A stretch of 64,000 nucleotides of DNA from Magnolia sinica (GCF_029962835.1 NC_080584.1:83170862-83234861); one strand, 5' to 3'. Positions 34,468 through 45,133 are shown, numbered from the stretch's first letter. Notes: generated by a model from the letters alone, not told the origin. Numbers and translations: made by a program.

Positions 34468-35027
34468 AAGATTCTCACTTTCCAAAATCCTCCAACCCAA
34501 AAACCAAGATCATTATTTCTCCAGAAAGCCCGACCATCAAGATCAACAGTCTCTATCAATTAACATACAAATCTAGAAGCTTCTCCACCCATAACAGTTC
34601 ATAATTACAAATCAAAAAATCAGAAGGAAACAAAAAAAAAAAAAAAACGAATTTTCAGCTCCACAAATCATGATTAAAATTCATCACAACTGCTAATCTT
34701 TCACAAAATAATTCATAATTTTCCGAATATTTCAACTGAGTAAACCACAGCTAAGATCACTAAAAAGTTCAATCATCTATCTTCACCGACTTCCTACAGA
34801 TTCATGAAACAAGACAGGATCCGATCTCTTCTCTAAACCACAAAAAAGAGAGAAAGTCACGATTCATGAGCAAGCTACCAAAAGATTTCCAAGAACTACT
34901 CAAATCGAGCAAATTAGGTCAACGATCTGATCACTAATAGAACGCAAGATCCAAACCGTAGAATCCATCAATTGAAAGATTTCTTCAAAGAGATTGGAAG
35001 GAATGGGAATAGGAGAACAGATCTTAC

Positions 35028-35107
35028 GGAGAACTCTTCGATCGCTGAGAGAAAGAAAGAGAGACGGAGAAAAGGAAGTGAGACTGCAATGGAAGGAGTA
35101 TTTATAG
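35028..35107 (-). promoter_or_regulatory. TATA box and leader, presumed LAZ1-like promoter
   Basis: On the - strand CTATAAATAC lies at 35107-35098. About 30 bp later begins a CT-rich leader (CTCCGTCTCTCTTTCTTTCTC) and then the splice donor CC|GTAAGATC. This arrangement is typical of a plant gene with a spliced 5' UTR. The next gene downstream on this strand is the LAZ1-like gene. No transcript evidence is available. Confidence 0.5.
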
Positions 35108-35181
35108 GGAGAGAGGTCTCTGGTCTGCGTGTGTTCTTCTGCAATGGGAGGGACGAATGAAGGAGGGAGGCTAGCCGTCTC

Positions 35182-35469
35182 TGAATGGAAGATAAAATTA
35201 CCATTGTGAATGCTACCTTTTATCCAACGTCTTTTATGAAAAGTCCAAAACTTATCTTTCCAAATTGGACCTTTCACGTACGGACAGAGCATTTCAAGAC
35301 GAAAATACCCCTGCTTTCACAGCATTGCACATACGGATAGGGGTATTTTTATCCTCAAATGCTCTGTCCGTACGTACAAGGTCTAATTTTTGAAGGTAAG
35401 TTTTTCACTGTTCATAAAGACGCTGGATAAAAGGTATCATTCACAGTGATAATTTTCTCCTGAATGGAA
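35182..35469. repeat. TGAATGGAA target duplications around the small Mutator-like MITE
   Basis: Perfect 9-bp repeats at 35182-35190 and 35461-35469. A third copy at 47894-47902 closes the adjacent 12.4-kb element. Confidence 0.88.
35191..35460. mobile_element. 270-bp Mutator-like MITE, nearly all TIR
   Basis: Starts GATAAAATTACCATTGTGAA and ends with the reverse complement of a close variant. Each arm is about 120 bp and shares CTACCTTTTATCCA, GACGAAAATACCCCT and TACGGA words with the TIR of the 12.4-kb neighbour, so it is a deletion derivative of the same family. Flanked by TGAATGGAA. It ends about 75 bp upstream of the presumed TATA box. Confidence 0.85.
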
Positions 35470-35620
35470 GAGAAATTTACGACTGTAGACCCCACCTTTT
35501 ATCCATTGGATATTCTTGAAACAATACAAACTTAGAATACGCAGTTGGACCTCCTCGTACGGAGGACAAATTCCAGGACGAAAATACCCCTCCTTTTCAC
35601 GGAAACGGATTGGGTACGCC
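35470..35620 (+). repeat. left TIR of the 12.4-kb Mutator-like element
   Basis: GAGAAATTTACGACTGTAGA, then CACCTTTTATCCA, TACAAACTTAGAATACGCA, TTGGACCTCCTCGTACGG and GACGAAAATACCCCT. The same blocks occur inverted at 47745-47893. Confidence 0.85.
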
Positions 35621-36294
35621 TCCTGCCACCCGCCCATGGCGGATAGTCAGTGGTACGTGGGCCTCACCATGATGTTTGCTTTTCATCCATGCCGTCCATA
35701 TATTTTTTCAGATCATTTTATGGTATGAGACCAAAATTGAGGTATATCCAAGTCTCAAGTGTACCACATTACAGGAAACAATGTTGAATGAGCGTCAACC
35801 ATTGGAAACTCAGGTGGAGCCCACTGTGATGTTTGCAAGAAATCATCCCCATCTAAGTTAATTCATAGGGTCACAAAGACCTGGATGAAGAGGAAAAACA
35901 AATTTCAGAATGATCAAAAACTTTTGTAACCCCTGAAAGGGTTTCAATGGTAGACGTTCAATTCCCCACTGCCTTTTACAGTGTGGTCCACTTGATAGCT
36001 AGATCTATCTTATTTTTCGTCTCAAGCCTTAATATGAGCTCGCCAAATAGATGAACGGTTTGGATATAACACAAACCTTATGATTGGACCCACACATGCA
36101 ACACAGTAAAAAAAAAAACCACAGACTGATTATTTTTTTATTTTTTTTACTGGGAGAACTTTTTCTCCCTTACATTTTTCTCTAATACATAATTATATAA
36201 ATATGTATATATAAGTATATAAAAATATTTTTTATCTTTTAATTCATTTCTTTGTTCATGTATTCAACAAACATATCTCCTAAATTAAAATGAT
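35621..36294 (+). repeat. left arm subterminal DNA and AT-rich block
   Basis: 35621-36110 carries words such as CATGATGTTTGCTTTTCATC, GTTTCAATGGTAGACGTTCA and GGTTTGGATATAACAC, with related copies inverted at 47420-47745 and 62560-63010 and direct at 38870-38960 and 39640-39900. 36150-36294 is the AT-rich block ('TTTCTCCCTTACATTTTTCT'), repeated at 39100-39250, 41740-41930 and, inverted, 47127-47260 and 62150-62320. Confidence 0.75.
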
Positions 36295-36423
36295 TTTTTT
36301 TTTTTTTTTTTACACACCCCCACACACTCACACTAGTGGAATTTTACCACCTATGGATACTCAAACGCTTGACCGGGTGTTGAAACTCCTAAGAGTCTAC
36401 AACCCGAGGGAGAGTAAGGATCC
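36295..36423 (-). mobile_element. tRNA-derived SINE, - strand copy
   Basis: Poly-T at the left end (tail) and, read on the - strand, GAGTTTCAACACCCGGTCAAG and a B-box-like CGTTTGAGTATCC. Near-duplicate flanks AAATTAAAATGAT (36282-36294) and AAACTAGAATGAT (36424-36436) look like the target duplication. It is inserted in the AT-rich block of the element's left arm. Confidence 0.7.
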
Positions 36424-36479
36424 AAACTAGAATGATATGTTTCACGTATTATATATGATTTTGGGGTAGGAGAAGTTAA

Positions 36480-37125
36480 TTTAGCGGGGCAAGCATGAAG
36501 TTCAGTGGGGCAAACATGAAATTCAACGGGGCAAACATGAAAATGAGAGGGCAAGCATGAAAATTAGCGAGGCAAACATGAAAATGAGAGGGCCAAACAT
36601 GAAAATGAGCGAGGCAAGCATGAAAAAGAGCAGGGCAAACATGAAAAAGAGCGGGGTAAACTAGAAAATCAGCGGGGGAAACATGAAAAGCAGCGGGGCA
36701 AACTAGAAAAATGGCGAGGCAAACTAAAATATGAGCGGGGCAAACTAGAAAATCAATGAGACAAACTGAAGCGGGGGAAACATGAAATGCAATGGGGCAA
36801 ACTAGAAAATCAATGGGAAAAATATGAAATTCAACTGGGCAAACTAGAAAATCAATGGGGAAACATGAAAAGCAATGGGCAAACCGAAATATGAGCGGGC
36901 AAACTAGAAAAACAATAGGGAAACTAGAAAATCAAATAGGGAAACATGAAAAGTAGTGAGCAAACTAGAAAATCAATGGGAAACATGAAAAGCAATGGGC
37001 AAACTAGAAAAACAATGGGCCAAACTGAAATAGCGGGGCAAACTAAAAATCAGCGAGGAAACATGAAAAGCAGTGGGGCAAACCGAAATATGAGCGGGCA
37101 AACTAGAAAATCAGAGTTACGAATA
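36480..37125. repeat. minisatellite array 1, 21-bp-type unit
   Basis: About 30 degenerate units of the pattern AGCGGGGCAAACATGAAAAT, alternating CATG and CTAG versions. Units have frequent 1-4-bp indels here. Orientation +. Confidence 0.85.
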
Positions 37126-37139
37126 AATTATAAATGAGT

Positions 37140-38320
37140 GTGGATTGTTTGTGTAGAATGTACACTAGTGACGTTGGGTCTCATTTGTCCACGTCATTTC
37201 CAAGGACTCAAGCTAACAAGATATGTCGGATTTCTCTCTCCCAAATAGATTACGTTCTATGCTACATGACTTTTTAAAGGGGTAGTCCTATATTTTAGCT
37301 TAGTTTTTTAAAGAAAAAAAATGAAGTTCTTTATAATGAATAATCACGTATATAATTAATAAAATCATAGATACAAAAAATAAGTCCTATATTGAAATAT
37401 AATAAACTAATATAATAATGAAAATATTAGCATGCATACACCCGACCAACCCAATCAACCCGTCAAGCTCTCTTATGTTGGGCTTGGGTTGAGAATTCCC
37501 AACCTAAGATTGGGTTGGGTTAGGTCAAGGTTTAGGTATAGGAACCTTGGGTTGGGTTAGGGTTGAGCACCAACCCGAACCAACCGGCCCGACTTTCAGC
37601 CCTAATTTCATGTTTGCCCTGCTCAATTTCATGTTTTACCCGCTAAGTGATTGAAAATGACCACGAACTGAATGAAATGGATTTTCGACCATCGACCCGA
37701 TGGAATCTTGGAAAATAACTAGGTTGGTTGGCTAAATTAGCTTCTCCTACCCCAAAATCATATGTGGTACGCGAAGTGATTGAAAATGACCACGAACTGA
37801 ATGAAATGGATTTTCGACCAGTTTGACCGCGAAGTGATTGAAAATGACCACGAACTGAATGAAATGGATTTTCGACCATCGACCCGATGGAATCTTGGAA
37901 AATAACTAGGTTGGTTGGCTAAATTAGCTTCTCCTACCCCAAAATCATATGTGGTACGTTAAGTAAATCATATGTGGTACGTTAAGTAAATCATATGGGC
38001 CCATCATGATAGATGTGTTTTATCCATGCTAGGTGGCTGTCCATTTTACCAGCTCATTTTAGAGTATGAGCACGAAAGTGATGCAGGTCTAAACAAGTGC
38101 AGCTCAACATTTTTGGGGGCCTTAGGCAAGTCATAAAAATAAGGCTTAGAATTTAATTTTTTGAGAACTTAATTAACAATAAAGTAGGTAGTTGTGGTCC
38201 TAGGTTTTAGGAGAAGAATTTATTGAGAATGATGTTATTATTTTGAAAAGAGACGATAGAGTTGGACTATTATTATTGATAGTGCTAGTTTCTAGGATTT
38301 ATTTTTACCAGGAGTTGGAA
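37140..38320. other. Mutator-like element interior, duplicated 'CATCGACCCGATGG' block
   Basis: 37440-37600 contains GGTTGGGTTAGG-type hAT MITE sequence. 37640-37770 and 37775-37960 are near-identical direct repeats containing 'GTGATTGAAAATGACCACG', CATCGACCCGATGGAATC and TAACTAGGTTGGTTGGC. The block recurs at 40735-40860, 41940-42010, 43555-43620 and 62030-62110. No gene. Confidence 0.6.
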
Positions 38321-38790
38321 ACATGAGCTCCGCTGTTTTTCATGTTTCTCCCGTTGTTTTTCATGTTTCCCCCACTGTTTTTCATGTTTTTCATGTTTTC
38401 TCCGCTGTTTTTCATGTTTCCCACTCTGTTTTTCTAGTTTGCCCCGCTGTTTTTCATGTTTCCCCCACTGTTTTTCATGTTTCCCTCGTTGTTTTTCATG
38501 TTTCCCCCGCTGTTTTTCTAGTTTGCCCCGCTGTTTTTCATGTTTCCCCCGCTGTTTTTCTAGTTTCCCCCGCTGTTTTTCATGTTTTCCCCGCTGTTTT
38601 TCTAGTTTGCCCCGCTGTTTTTCATGTTTCCCCCACTGCTTTTCTAGTTTGCCCCGCTGTTTTTTAGTTTGCCCCGCTCATACTTCAGTTTGCTCCGCTG
38701 TTTTTCTAGTTTGCCCCGCTCATATTTCATGCTTACCTTGCTCATTTTTATGTTTGCCCCGCTCTTTTTCATGCTTGCCCCGCTCTTAGG
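38320..38790. repeat. minisatellite array 2, inverted orientation
   Basis: About 22 units of GCTGTTTTTCTAGTTTGCCCC / GCTGTTTTTCATGTTTCCCCC with near-constant 21-bp period. Because 21 is a multiple of three, two overlapping open frames (38323-38667 and 38439-38789) run through it, encoding heptads such as FHVSPAV. These follow from the period and are not evidence of a gene. Confidence 0.88.
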
Positions 38791-38859
38791 ATCGATACCA
38801 AGACCTCAAGTGTTAAAATGAGGTATTTCCACTCAGTCTACCAGTTGAGCTATGGATCT

Positions 38860-39930
38860 AGGTGATAGCTAGATCTGTCTTATTTTTCGTCTCAAGCCTT
38901 AATACGAGCTCGTCAAATAGATGGACGGTTTGGATATAACACGTACCTTATAATGGGACCCACAAAATGCCGTAGGAATTATAACGAAAAAAGAAAAGGA
39001 AAAAGAAGCTAGTGAATTAAGGTCAGTGGAACCCTATAGCTAATGGTGAAAATAGGTGTTTTGACCTGATAGAGGGAGGTGGTTTTACACATACTGCATA
39101 GTGGGCTATATAATTAAGTAAATATGTATATATAAGTATATAAAAATATTTTTCTATCTTTCAATTCATTTCTTTGTCTATTTATTTAACAAGCATATCT
39201 CCTAAACTAGAATGATTTACTTAACGTACCACATATGATTTTAGGGTAGGAGAAGCTAATTTAGCCAACCAACCCGTTGTTTTTCTTATTTTTCATGTTT
39301 TTCATATTTTTCCCACTGTTTTTCATGTTTCCTCCATTGATTTTCTATAGTTTGCCCTACTGCTTTTTATGTTTCCCATTGCTTTTCTAGTTTGTCTTGC
39401 TTTTTCATGTTTCCTCATGCTTTTCTAGTTTGCCCAACTTTTTCATGTTTCCCCCTTTTTTTTCTCTGCTCCTTTTTTCATATTTTTCCACTGTTTTTCA
39501 TGTTTTCCGCTACTTTTCTAGTTTGCCCAAATGTTTTTCTAGTTTGCCCGCTCATACTTTAGTTTGCCTCGCTGTTTTTCTAGTTTCCTCATATTTCAGT
39601 TTGCCCCGCCATTTTTCTAGTTTGCTCGCTATTTTTCACGGAAATACCCCTCCTTTTCACATAAACGGATTGGGTACTCCTCCCGCCACCCGCCAATGGC
39701 GGTGGTCAGTGCTTTGGGGCCCCATCATGATGTATGATTTTCATCCATGCCATCCATATATTTTTCCAAATCATTTTATGGTATGATACCAAAAATGAGG
39801 TATATCCAAATCTCAACTATACCACATTATAGGAAACAATGTTGAATGAGCGTCAACCATTAGAAACTCAGGTGGGGCCAACTGTGATGTTTGTGAGAAA
39901 CCCGATAAAACTTAGGTTGGGCTTGGGTTG
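38860..39930. repeat. internal partial arm copies and minisatellite array 3
   Basis: Order: fragment of arm DNA (38868-38960), AT-rich block (39110-39260), inverted minisatellite units (39280-39640, degenerate), then subterminal DNA (39640-39900). The order of the element's arms is scrambled, pointing to insertion or rearrangement of a second family member inside the first. Confidence 0.65.
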
Positions 39931-41330
39931 AGGTCTCAGGTTATCCGACCTAACCCGAACTCGATCAATATATTAGTTACTGATAAATTATAATTGAGTG
40001 TGGATTGTTTGTGTAGAAGGTACACTAGTGATGTCGGGTCTCATTTGTCCACGTCATTTCCAAGGGATCTTGTGTAGAAGGTACACTATTTTATAGTTTC
40101 CTTCGCTCAATTTCATGTTTGCCCCTCTTAATTTCTAGTTTGCCCCCCTTAATTTCATGTACGACTGAAAGTTGGGCGGGTTCAACCCGACCGACCTGTG
40201 ATCGACCCGACATTGGGTTAGGCTCGGGAAGGATATATCAGGTCCGATCTCAAGCTTGGGCTATACAAACACCAACCCGATAAAACTTAGGTTAGGTTTG
40301 GGTTGAGGTCTCAAGTTGCCTGACCCAAACTGAACCCAATCAATATATTAGTTACTTATAAATTATAATTGAGTGTGGATTGTATGTGTAGAAGGTTCAC
40401 TAGTGATGTCGGGTCTCATTTGTCCATGTCATTTCCAAGGACTTAAGCTAATAAGATATATCGGATTTCTCTCTCCCAAATAGACATGTATACACTCGAC
40501 CAACCTAATCAACCCGTCGAGCTCTCTTGGGTTGGGCTTGGGTTAAGAATTCCCAACCCAAGATTAGGTTGGGTTAGGTCAAGGTTTAGGTATAGGAACC
40601 TTGGGTTGGGTTAGGGTTGAGCACCAACCCGAACCAACCGGCCCGACTTTCAGCCCTAATTTCATGTTTGCCCTGCTCAATTTCATGTTTGCTTTGCTTA
40701 ATTTCATGTTTGCCCCGCTGAATTTTCGGTTTGACTGCGAAGTGATTGAAAATGACCACGAACTGAATGAAATGGATTTTCGACCATCGACACGATGGAA
40801 TCTTGGAAAATAACTAGGTTGGTTGGCTTAATTAGCTTCTCCTACCCTAAAATCATATGTGGTACATTAAGTAAATCATTTTAGTTTAGGAGATATGCTT
40901 GTTAAATAAATAGACAAAGAAATGAATTGAAACAGAGAAATGTTTATAAGTAAATCATTTTCGCTAGAATCAACCAAGAGGTGAGATCCGACCCTTGACC
41001 CAAATCCTAGGTTAATTAGATTTTCTCTTTCCAACTATCCTTATAAACTTCGTGTGTTGGATAGGTTCTAACGACCCTTGACCCAAACCCTAGGTTGAAG
41101 CATTTAATCGGGTTTTCTCTTTCCAAATATCCGTAAAAATGTTATACATATGTTATATTTGAGGATTATATAAATATGCAAACCCACTGATGTGTATTGT
41201 GTTCGACGAAATGCCTGTGTGGGCCTGATAATAACATTACTTGCTAAGTATGGTTGACAAAATGAGTTCAAACTTGGTTTTCCTAAGTGAGGTTGACAAA
41301 AAAGAAAAATGCCATTAGGATTATTGTGAA
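39930..41330. other. Mutator-like element interior, repeated low-complexity blocks
   Basis: Two copies of 'TGAGTGTGGATTGT…AGAAGGTACACTAGTGATG' (about 39990-40090 and 40365-40450) alternate with 'GGGTTGGGTTAGG' type hAT-MITE sequence (40500-40660). 40735-40960 repeats the CATCGAC-type block and the AT block inverted. No gene seen. Confidence 0.5.
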
Positions 41331-41362
41331 GGAAAAAAACTAAAAACACAAGTGTTGTAACC

Positions 41363-41640
41363 TGACCCGGTCGACCGGGTAGACCCGGTCGACCCCATCT
41401 GGCTGTAATGGCCATTGACCCGGTCGACCCCAACTCACTTTGTGACCTGACCCGGTCGACCCCATCTGGCTGTAATGGCCGTTGTGTAATGGGTGACCCG
41501 GTACCTATGGCTACGGATTTAGCGGCCTCTATGGCTACGGATATAATCCGTAGCCATAGAGGCCGCTAAATCCGTAACCATAGGCTGCCTTACTTAAAAA
41601 CAAAACCAGCGGGTTGGGACCCCGGTCGACCTGGTCAAAG
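41363..41640. repeat. GACCCGGTCGACC repeats
   Basis: GACCCGGTCGACC occurs at about 41364, 41385, 41420 and 41450, and a variant at 41622, around self-complementary GGTCGACC cores. GC-rich island in AT-rich surroundings. Confidence 0.7.
41505..41583. repeat. 79-bp near-perfect palindrome
   Basis: Arms of about 38 bp (CTATGGCTACGGATTTAGCG… and its inverted copy, one mismatch) with almost no loop. The same TATGGCTACGG word occurs at 41647-41676, 47331 and, inverted or direct, 62350-62500. Confidence 0.9.
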
Positions 41641-41644
41641 CTTG

Positions 41645-41685
41645 GCCTATGGCTACGGATTATAACCGTAGCCATAACTGTAGTG
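41645..41685. mobile_element. CACTA-type terminal fragment
   Basis: CTATGGCTACGGATTATAAC… ends ACTGTAGTG, the inverse of the CACTACAG… end of CACTA (En/Spm) elements with palindromic subterminal repeats. An inverted counterpart starts near 47317 (CATTACAGTTATGGC). A complete CACTA element was not delimited. Confidence 0.5.
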
Positions 41686-42069
41686 CTATATACTTTTTTC
41701 TCTTTTTTATTTTTATTTTTATTTTTTTTTATTTTTTACATGGAGAACATTTTCTCCCTTACATTTTTCTATAATACATAATTATATAAATATGTATATA
41801 TAAGTATATAAAAATATTTTTCTATCTTTTAATTCATTTCTTTGTCTATTTATTTAACAAGCATATCTCCTAAATTAGAATGATTTACTTAACTTACCAC
41901 ATAAGATTTTGGGGTAGGAGTAGCAAATATAGCCAACCAACCTAGTTATTTTCCAAGATTCCATCGGGTCGATGGTCGAAAATCCATTTCATTTAGTTTG
42001 TGGTCAATTTCCCTTAGGCAATGTTTGGCCCTAGTGATATGGCAACCCCCAAATACGGGTTGATTCAAA

Positions 42070-42300
42070 TTGAATTTTGACGGCTCAGTCAATGTCTCAA
42101 ACAATCATTACAGAATGGGAGATTTAGTCACAAATAGCTTGGAAGCCTGTATTGCAGCATTTAGGAAGCACCTCAGTGTCTCTATAATTGTGGTGGCAGA
42201 GGCCATGGGTCTTCTTATCTGTCAAAGACTGGTGATGAAATTGGAAATTCAGAACATTGAAATTGAAGAAGACTTCGGACCTTGTCAGGCTCTGTTTTGA
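42070..42300 (+). pseudogene. RNase H-like (RVT_3) fragment
   Basis: Open frame of 76 codons with NFDGSVNVSNN at the start, and VVAEAMGLLICQRLVMKLEI and NIEIEEDF near its end. This is the pattern of the plant RNase H-like domain found in LINE tails and in host-like reverse transcriptase-related proteins (NFDGS…EAxAL…IEGDS). It is cut by the MITE at 42288. Confidence 0.6.
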
Positions 42301-42503
42301 TGCAATCTCAAAAGGGGCTTTTGACGCCTAGCTGACGTTTTGAGCCAAACCTCTTCTCGTGATGTGCATTTGGATGCACTTTTGCAAACCCCATTTTATC
42401 CTGCCACTTGTCGAAATCGACGCCAAAAAAAGCCCACTTGCCAAAAACCCATTGGCTTGCTTTTGCGGGAAAACCTCTTTTGAAAGTTGCATCCAAACAG
42501 GCC
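42288..42503. mobile_element. MITE with TCA flanks
   Basis: Left GGCTCTGTTTTGATGCAATC and right inverted GGCCTGTTTGGATGCAACTT pair over about 28 bp. TCA lies on both sides (42285-42287 and 42504-42506). 216 bp, PIF-like by size and short target duplication. Confidence 0.65.
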
Positions 42504-43550
42504 TCAAGTTGAAACCTTCGTGGTTAAATACTCAGTTTTCATCACAGTGAATTCCCTGTTCGTTGAGAATTTCCTGATTAAATCTTCAATGTTTTCCTTA
42601 TCTAGATGGTCATGATTTTCTGCATTGTTGATTGATTCCAGATAGATTGAATGGTAGGGATATTCCAATTTTTGTCCTTTATGATGAGATCAGAAACAAT
42701 CGTGGGATAACTTCTCAGTCTAATTGATAGATGAATATTTTCATCAATTTTTATTTGAACACGTATCTTGGTAATGCTCAATGTAGTTGCTTTATCAGTC
42801 TACATTACTCCATCAAGTTCCTTTCTGGTATTTAAAACCATTCTACCAGTTTAGCTCAACCCGAGACTCAATGAGGTGAGTCGACTCAGACAGTATCTAG
42901 TGTTCTATCAAGTTTCTGAACACCGGCATGAAGATGAGCTGATATAGTTGCATGTTGTGGAAGTATTCTAAGATGCCGGATGTTTCAAGATATGCCACGC
43001 AGGCTGCTAAGAGGCCAACACTGAAGTCATGGATTCAATCCCATCTTCTTTTGAGAAGGAGAAAAACCAAATCGGTGATTTTCATCGTGATGTTGGAAGG
43101 GAATTCATTTGATTCTGGATCAGGCTTGATTTTGTAGCTAGTAGTAGTTTGAAAGGAGAGCTTGTGCCCTCAGCTTGTTCCTCTCTCTCTCTCATGGCCA
43201 CAACTTCACTAGGAATTGGTTTCTATCTAATCTTCTTTCCATCCGTCTTCATCAAGGATGGGTGTGTGTTTGAGATCAGTGTTTTTCATCAGGTAAGCCC
43301 CACTATATATGGTCTTGTGACCCAAAAATCAGGCCAGTATGATCCTCATGTAGGCTAGACATCTACTCGAAATGGACGATCCAGTGGTCCAAATTTGACA
43401 TATGTGTGGTCCACCTGAGGACTGGTCTAGGCTGATCATTGGGCCATGAGATATGCATTGGGGCTTGTCTGATTAATGACGGTATGAATTTCTTGCACGT
43501 GTTCCCCATTGTCACATTGCATGTGCTGAGTCTCAAGAAAGTAGTAACTC
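42504..43550. other. non-repeat-like DNA inside the Mutator-like element, unidentified
   Basis: Less repetitive than its surroundings. An open stretch at 42952-43137 (MLWKYSKMPDVSRYATQAAK…) and a donor-like CATCAG|GTAAGC at 43290 could be pieces of captured gene DNA, but no family was recognised. 43280-43520 is a dispersed-repeat copy. Confidence 0.35.
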
Positions 43551-43724
43551 CAACCCGATGGAATCTTGGAAAATAACTAGGTTGGTTGGCTCATTTGTTT
43601 TTTTATATTTCGACCATCGCCGCACTTGTTTTTTTAGATTTGTCTCATTTTTTATCTTATATCATAATGAGAGTAGTCAATTCATTTTTTTAGATTTGTC
43701 TCATTTTTTGTCTTATATCATAAC

Positions 43725-44160
43725 GGGGCAAACATGAAAATCAGCGGGGTAAACCAGAAAATCAGCGGGGGAAACATGAAAATCAGCGGGGCAAACTAGA
43801 ATATCAGCGGGGGTTACTAGAAAATCAGCGGGGCAAACTAGAATATCAACGGGGGATACTAGAAAATCAGCGGGGCAAACTAGAAAATCAGCGGGGCAAG
43901 CATGAAAATCAGCGGGGCAAACTAGAAAATCAGCGGGGGAAACATGAAAATCAGCGGGGCAAACTAGAAAATCAGCGGGGGAAACTGAAAAATCAGCGGG
44001 GCAAACTAGAAAATCAGCGGGGTAAACTAGAAAATCAGTGGGGGATACTAGAAAATCAGCGGGGCAAACTACAAAATCAGCGGAGGAAACTGAAAAATCA
44101 TCGGGGCAAACTAGAAAATCAGCGGGGCAAACTAGAAAATCAGCAAAGCAAACAGTGATT
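43725..44160. repeat. minisatellite array 4, 21-bp unit
   Basis: About 20 units of AAAATCAGCGGGGCAAACTAG with CATG, GGGGA and GGATA variants, the cleanest 21-bp period in the window. Orientation +. Confidence 0.92.
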
Positions 44161-44634
44161 TTGATGGGGACATGTAACTAGGTATAAATCATATATATCT
44201 AGAGAGTGTCATTGGAAATTCTTAATATGTTATTTTCTTTTCAACTAAAGGGCGCAATCATTGGCAGATGAGATGACGAATAGTGATTTTGATGGGGACA
44301 TGTGCTGGGTGTCAAGAAATCGAGGGGTTCGTTTGTGAGATGGCTACCACTATACTCGGTTTGAATTGTAAAAGTATAAATATAAAACATCGGGGCAAAC
44401 TAGAAAATCAGCAGGCCAATCTCAAGCATTGAGTTCCATGTACATTGAATTTGATCGACGAGTATAGCGAGGGAAATGGAAAATATAGTGGGACAAAGTA
44501 TAAAGTTCATTTCATCATCCACAAAAATTACAAAGTATGTTATACATCATAACTTACAATTTCGACGAATATGCAAACAATTTTCAAAGTATGCTATCCA
44601 CCAAAATTACAAAATATGCTATACATCAAACTAG

Positions 44635-44730
44635 AAAAACAACGGGGCAAACTAGAGAAACAACGGGGCAAACTGAATTATGAGCAGGGCAAACTAGAAA
44701 AACAGCGGAACAAACTGAAATATGAGCGGG
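44635..44730. repeat. short minisatellite stretch next to the BAHD fragment
   Basis: Four to five GGGGCAAACTAGAAAAACA-type units end at TATGAGCGGGG, joining the acyltransferase fragment at about 44731 without a gap. Confidence 0.8.
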
Positions 44731-44731
44731 G

Positions 44732-45133
44732 TTTGTTAGGAATGCTGTTGTAACAGCTCGTGCAAGTGCTAAGGTGGTGGATTTGAATAAGGAGTCTTTG
44801 GGATTTTGTGTTGAGAAGGTGAAAGAAGCAATAGAGATGGTGACAGATGAGTATGTGAAATCAGTAGTGGATTGGTTAGAGGTTTGTAGAGGGGTCCCTT
44901 CCATTTTAGATGAGAATTTTTATGTGTCAGCTTAGTGGAAGTTGCCCTTCCATGAGTTGGATTTTGGGTATGGGAGGCCCACCTATGGTGGCCCAGTTGT
45001 GAGTGGAATGGATTAGTTTGTGTTGTTGCTCTCTGATGGTATTGGGGTGAGGAGAGGTGAAGGTGACAATATATGGATGACCTTAGAACAAGAGAAGATA
45101 GAGAAATTCATGATGCATGTGTTCGAGATATAG
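44732..45133 (+). pseudogene. BAHD acyltransferase C-terminal fragment captured in a MULE
   Basis: One continuous frame of 133 codons plus TAG reads FVRNAVVTARASAKVVDL, GFCVEKVKEAIEMVTDEYVK, then WKLPFHELDFGYGRPTYGGP, FVLLLSDG, IWMTLEQEKIEKF and ends FEI. The DFGYG motif (codons 77-81) is the conserved DFGWG-type structural motif of plant BAHD (HXXXD) acyl-CoA acyltransferases. The catalytic HXXXD half is absent. Two in-frame TAG codons (44933 and 45014) disable it. Flanked on the left by minisatellite units and lying inside the Mutator-like element, it is best explained as gene capture. The specific BAHD clade is not determined. Confidence 0.85.

Larger units (their letters stand above)
29410..35027 (-). 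other. probable 5'UTR intron of the LAZ1-like gene
   Basis: Donor CTCC|GTAAGATC at 35028/35027 lies just after a CT-rich leader. Acceptor TTTTCAG at 29412-29410 lies 31 bp before the ATG. Both signals are good, but no coding frame links them, so the 5.6-kb intron is an inference. It contains the LINE and MITE copies listed below and an AT-rich stretch (29700-30500) in which I see nothing else. Confidence 0.45.

Noticed and set aside
34900..35292. 130-codon - strand frame over the presumed promoter
   Set aside because: It runs through the MITE arm, the TATA box and the CT-rich leader; no family match.
35470..36120. Treating the left arm as an independent small MITE
   Set aside because: No inverted partner or 9-bp duplication closes it nearby; the matching TIR and duplication are at 47893-47902.
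38323..38789. Two open frames of 114-116 codons with FHVSPAV / PRCFSCF heptads
   Set aside because: They are produced by the 21-bp period of a minisatellite. Open frames exist in more than one register and other arrays of the family are broken by indels.
43725..44160. Possible CRISPR-like array
   Set aside because: Units are contiguous 21-mers without unique spacers, in a plant genome.
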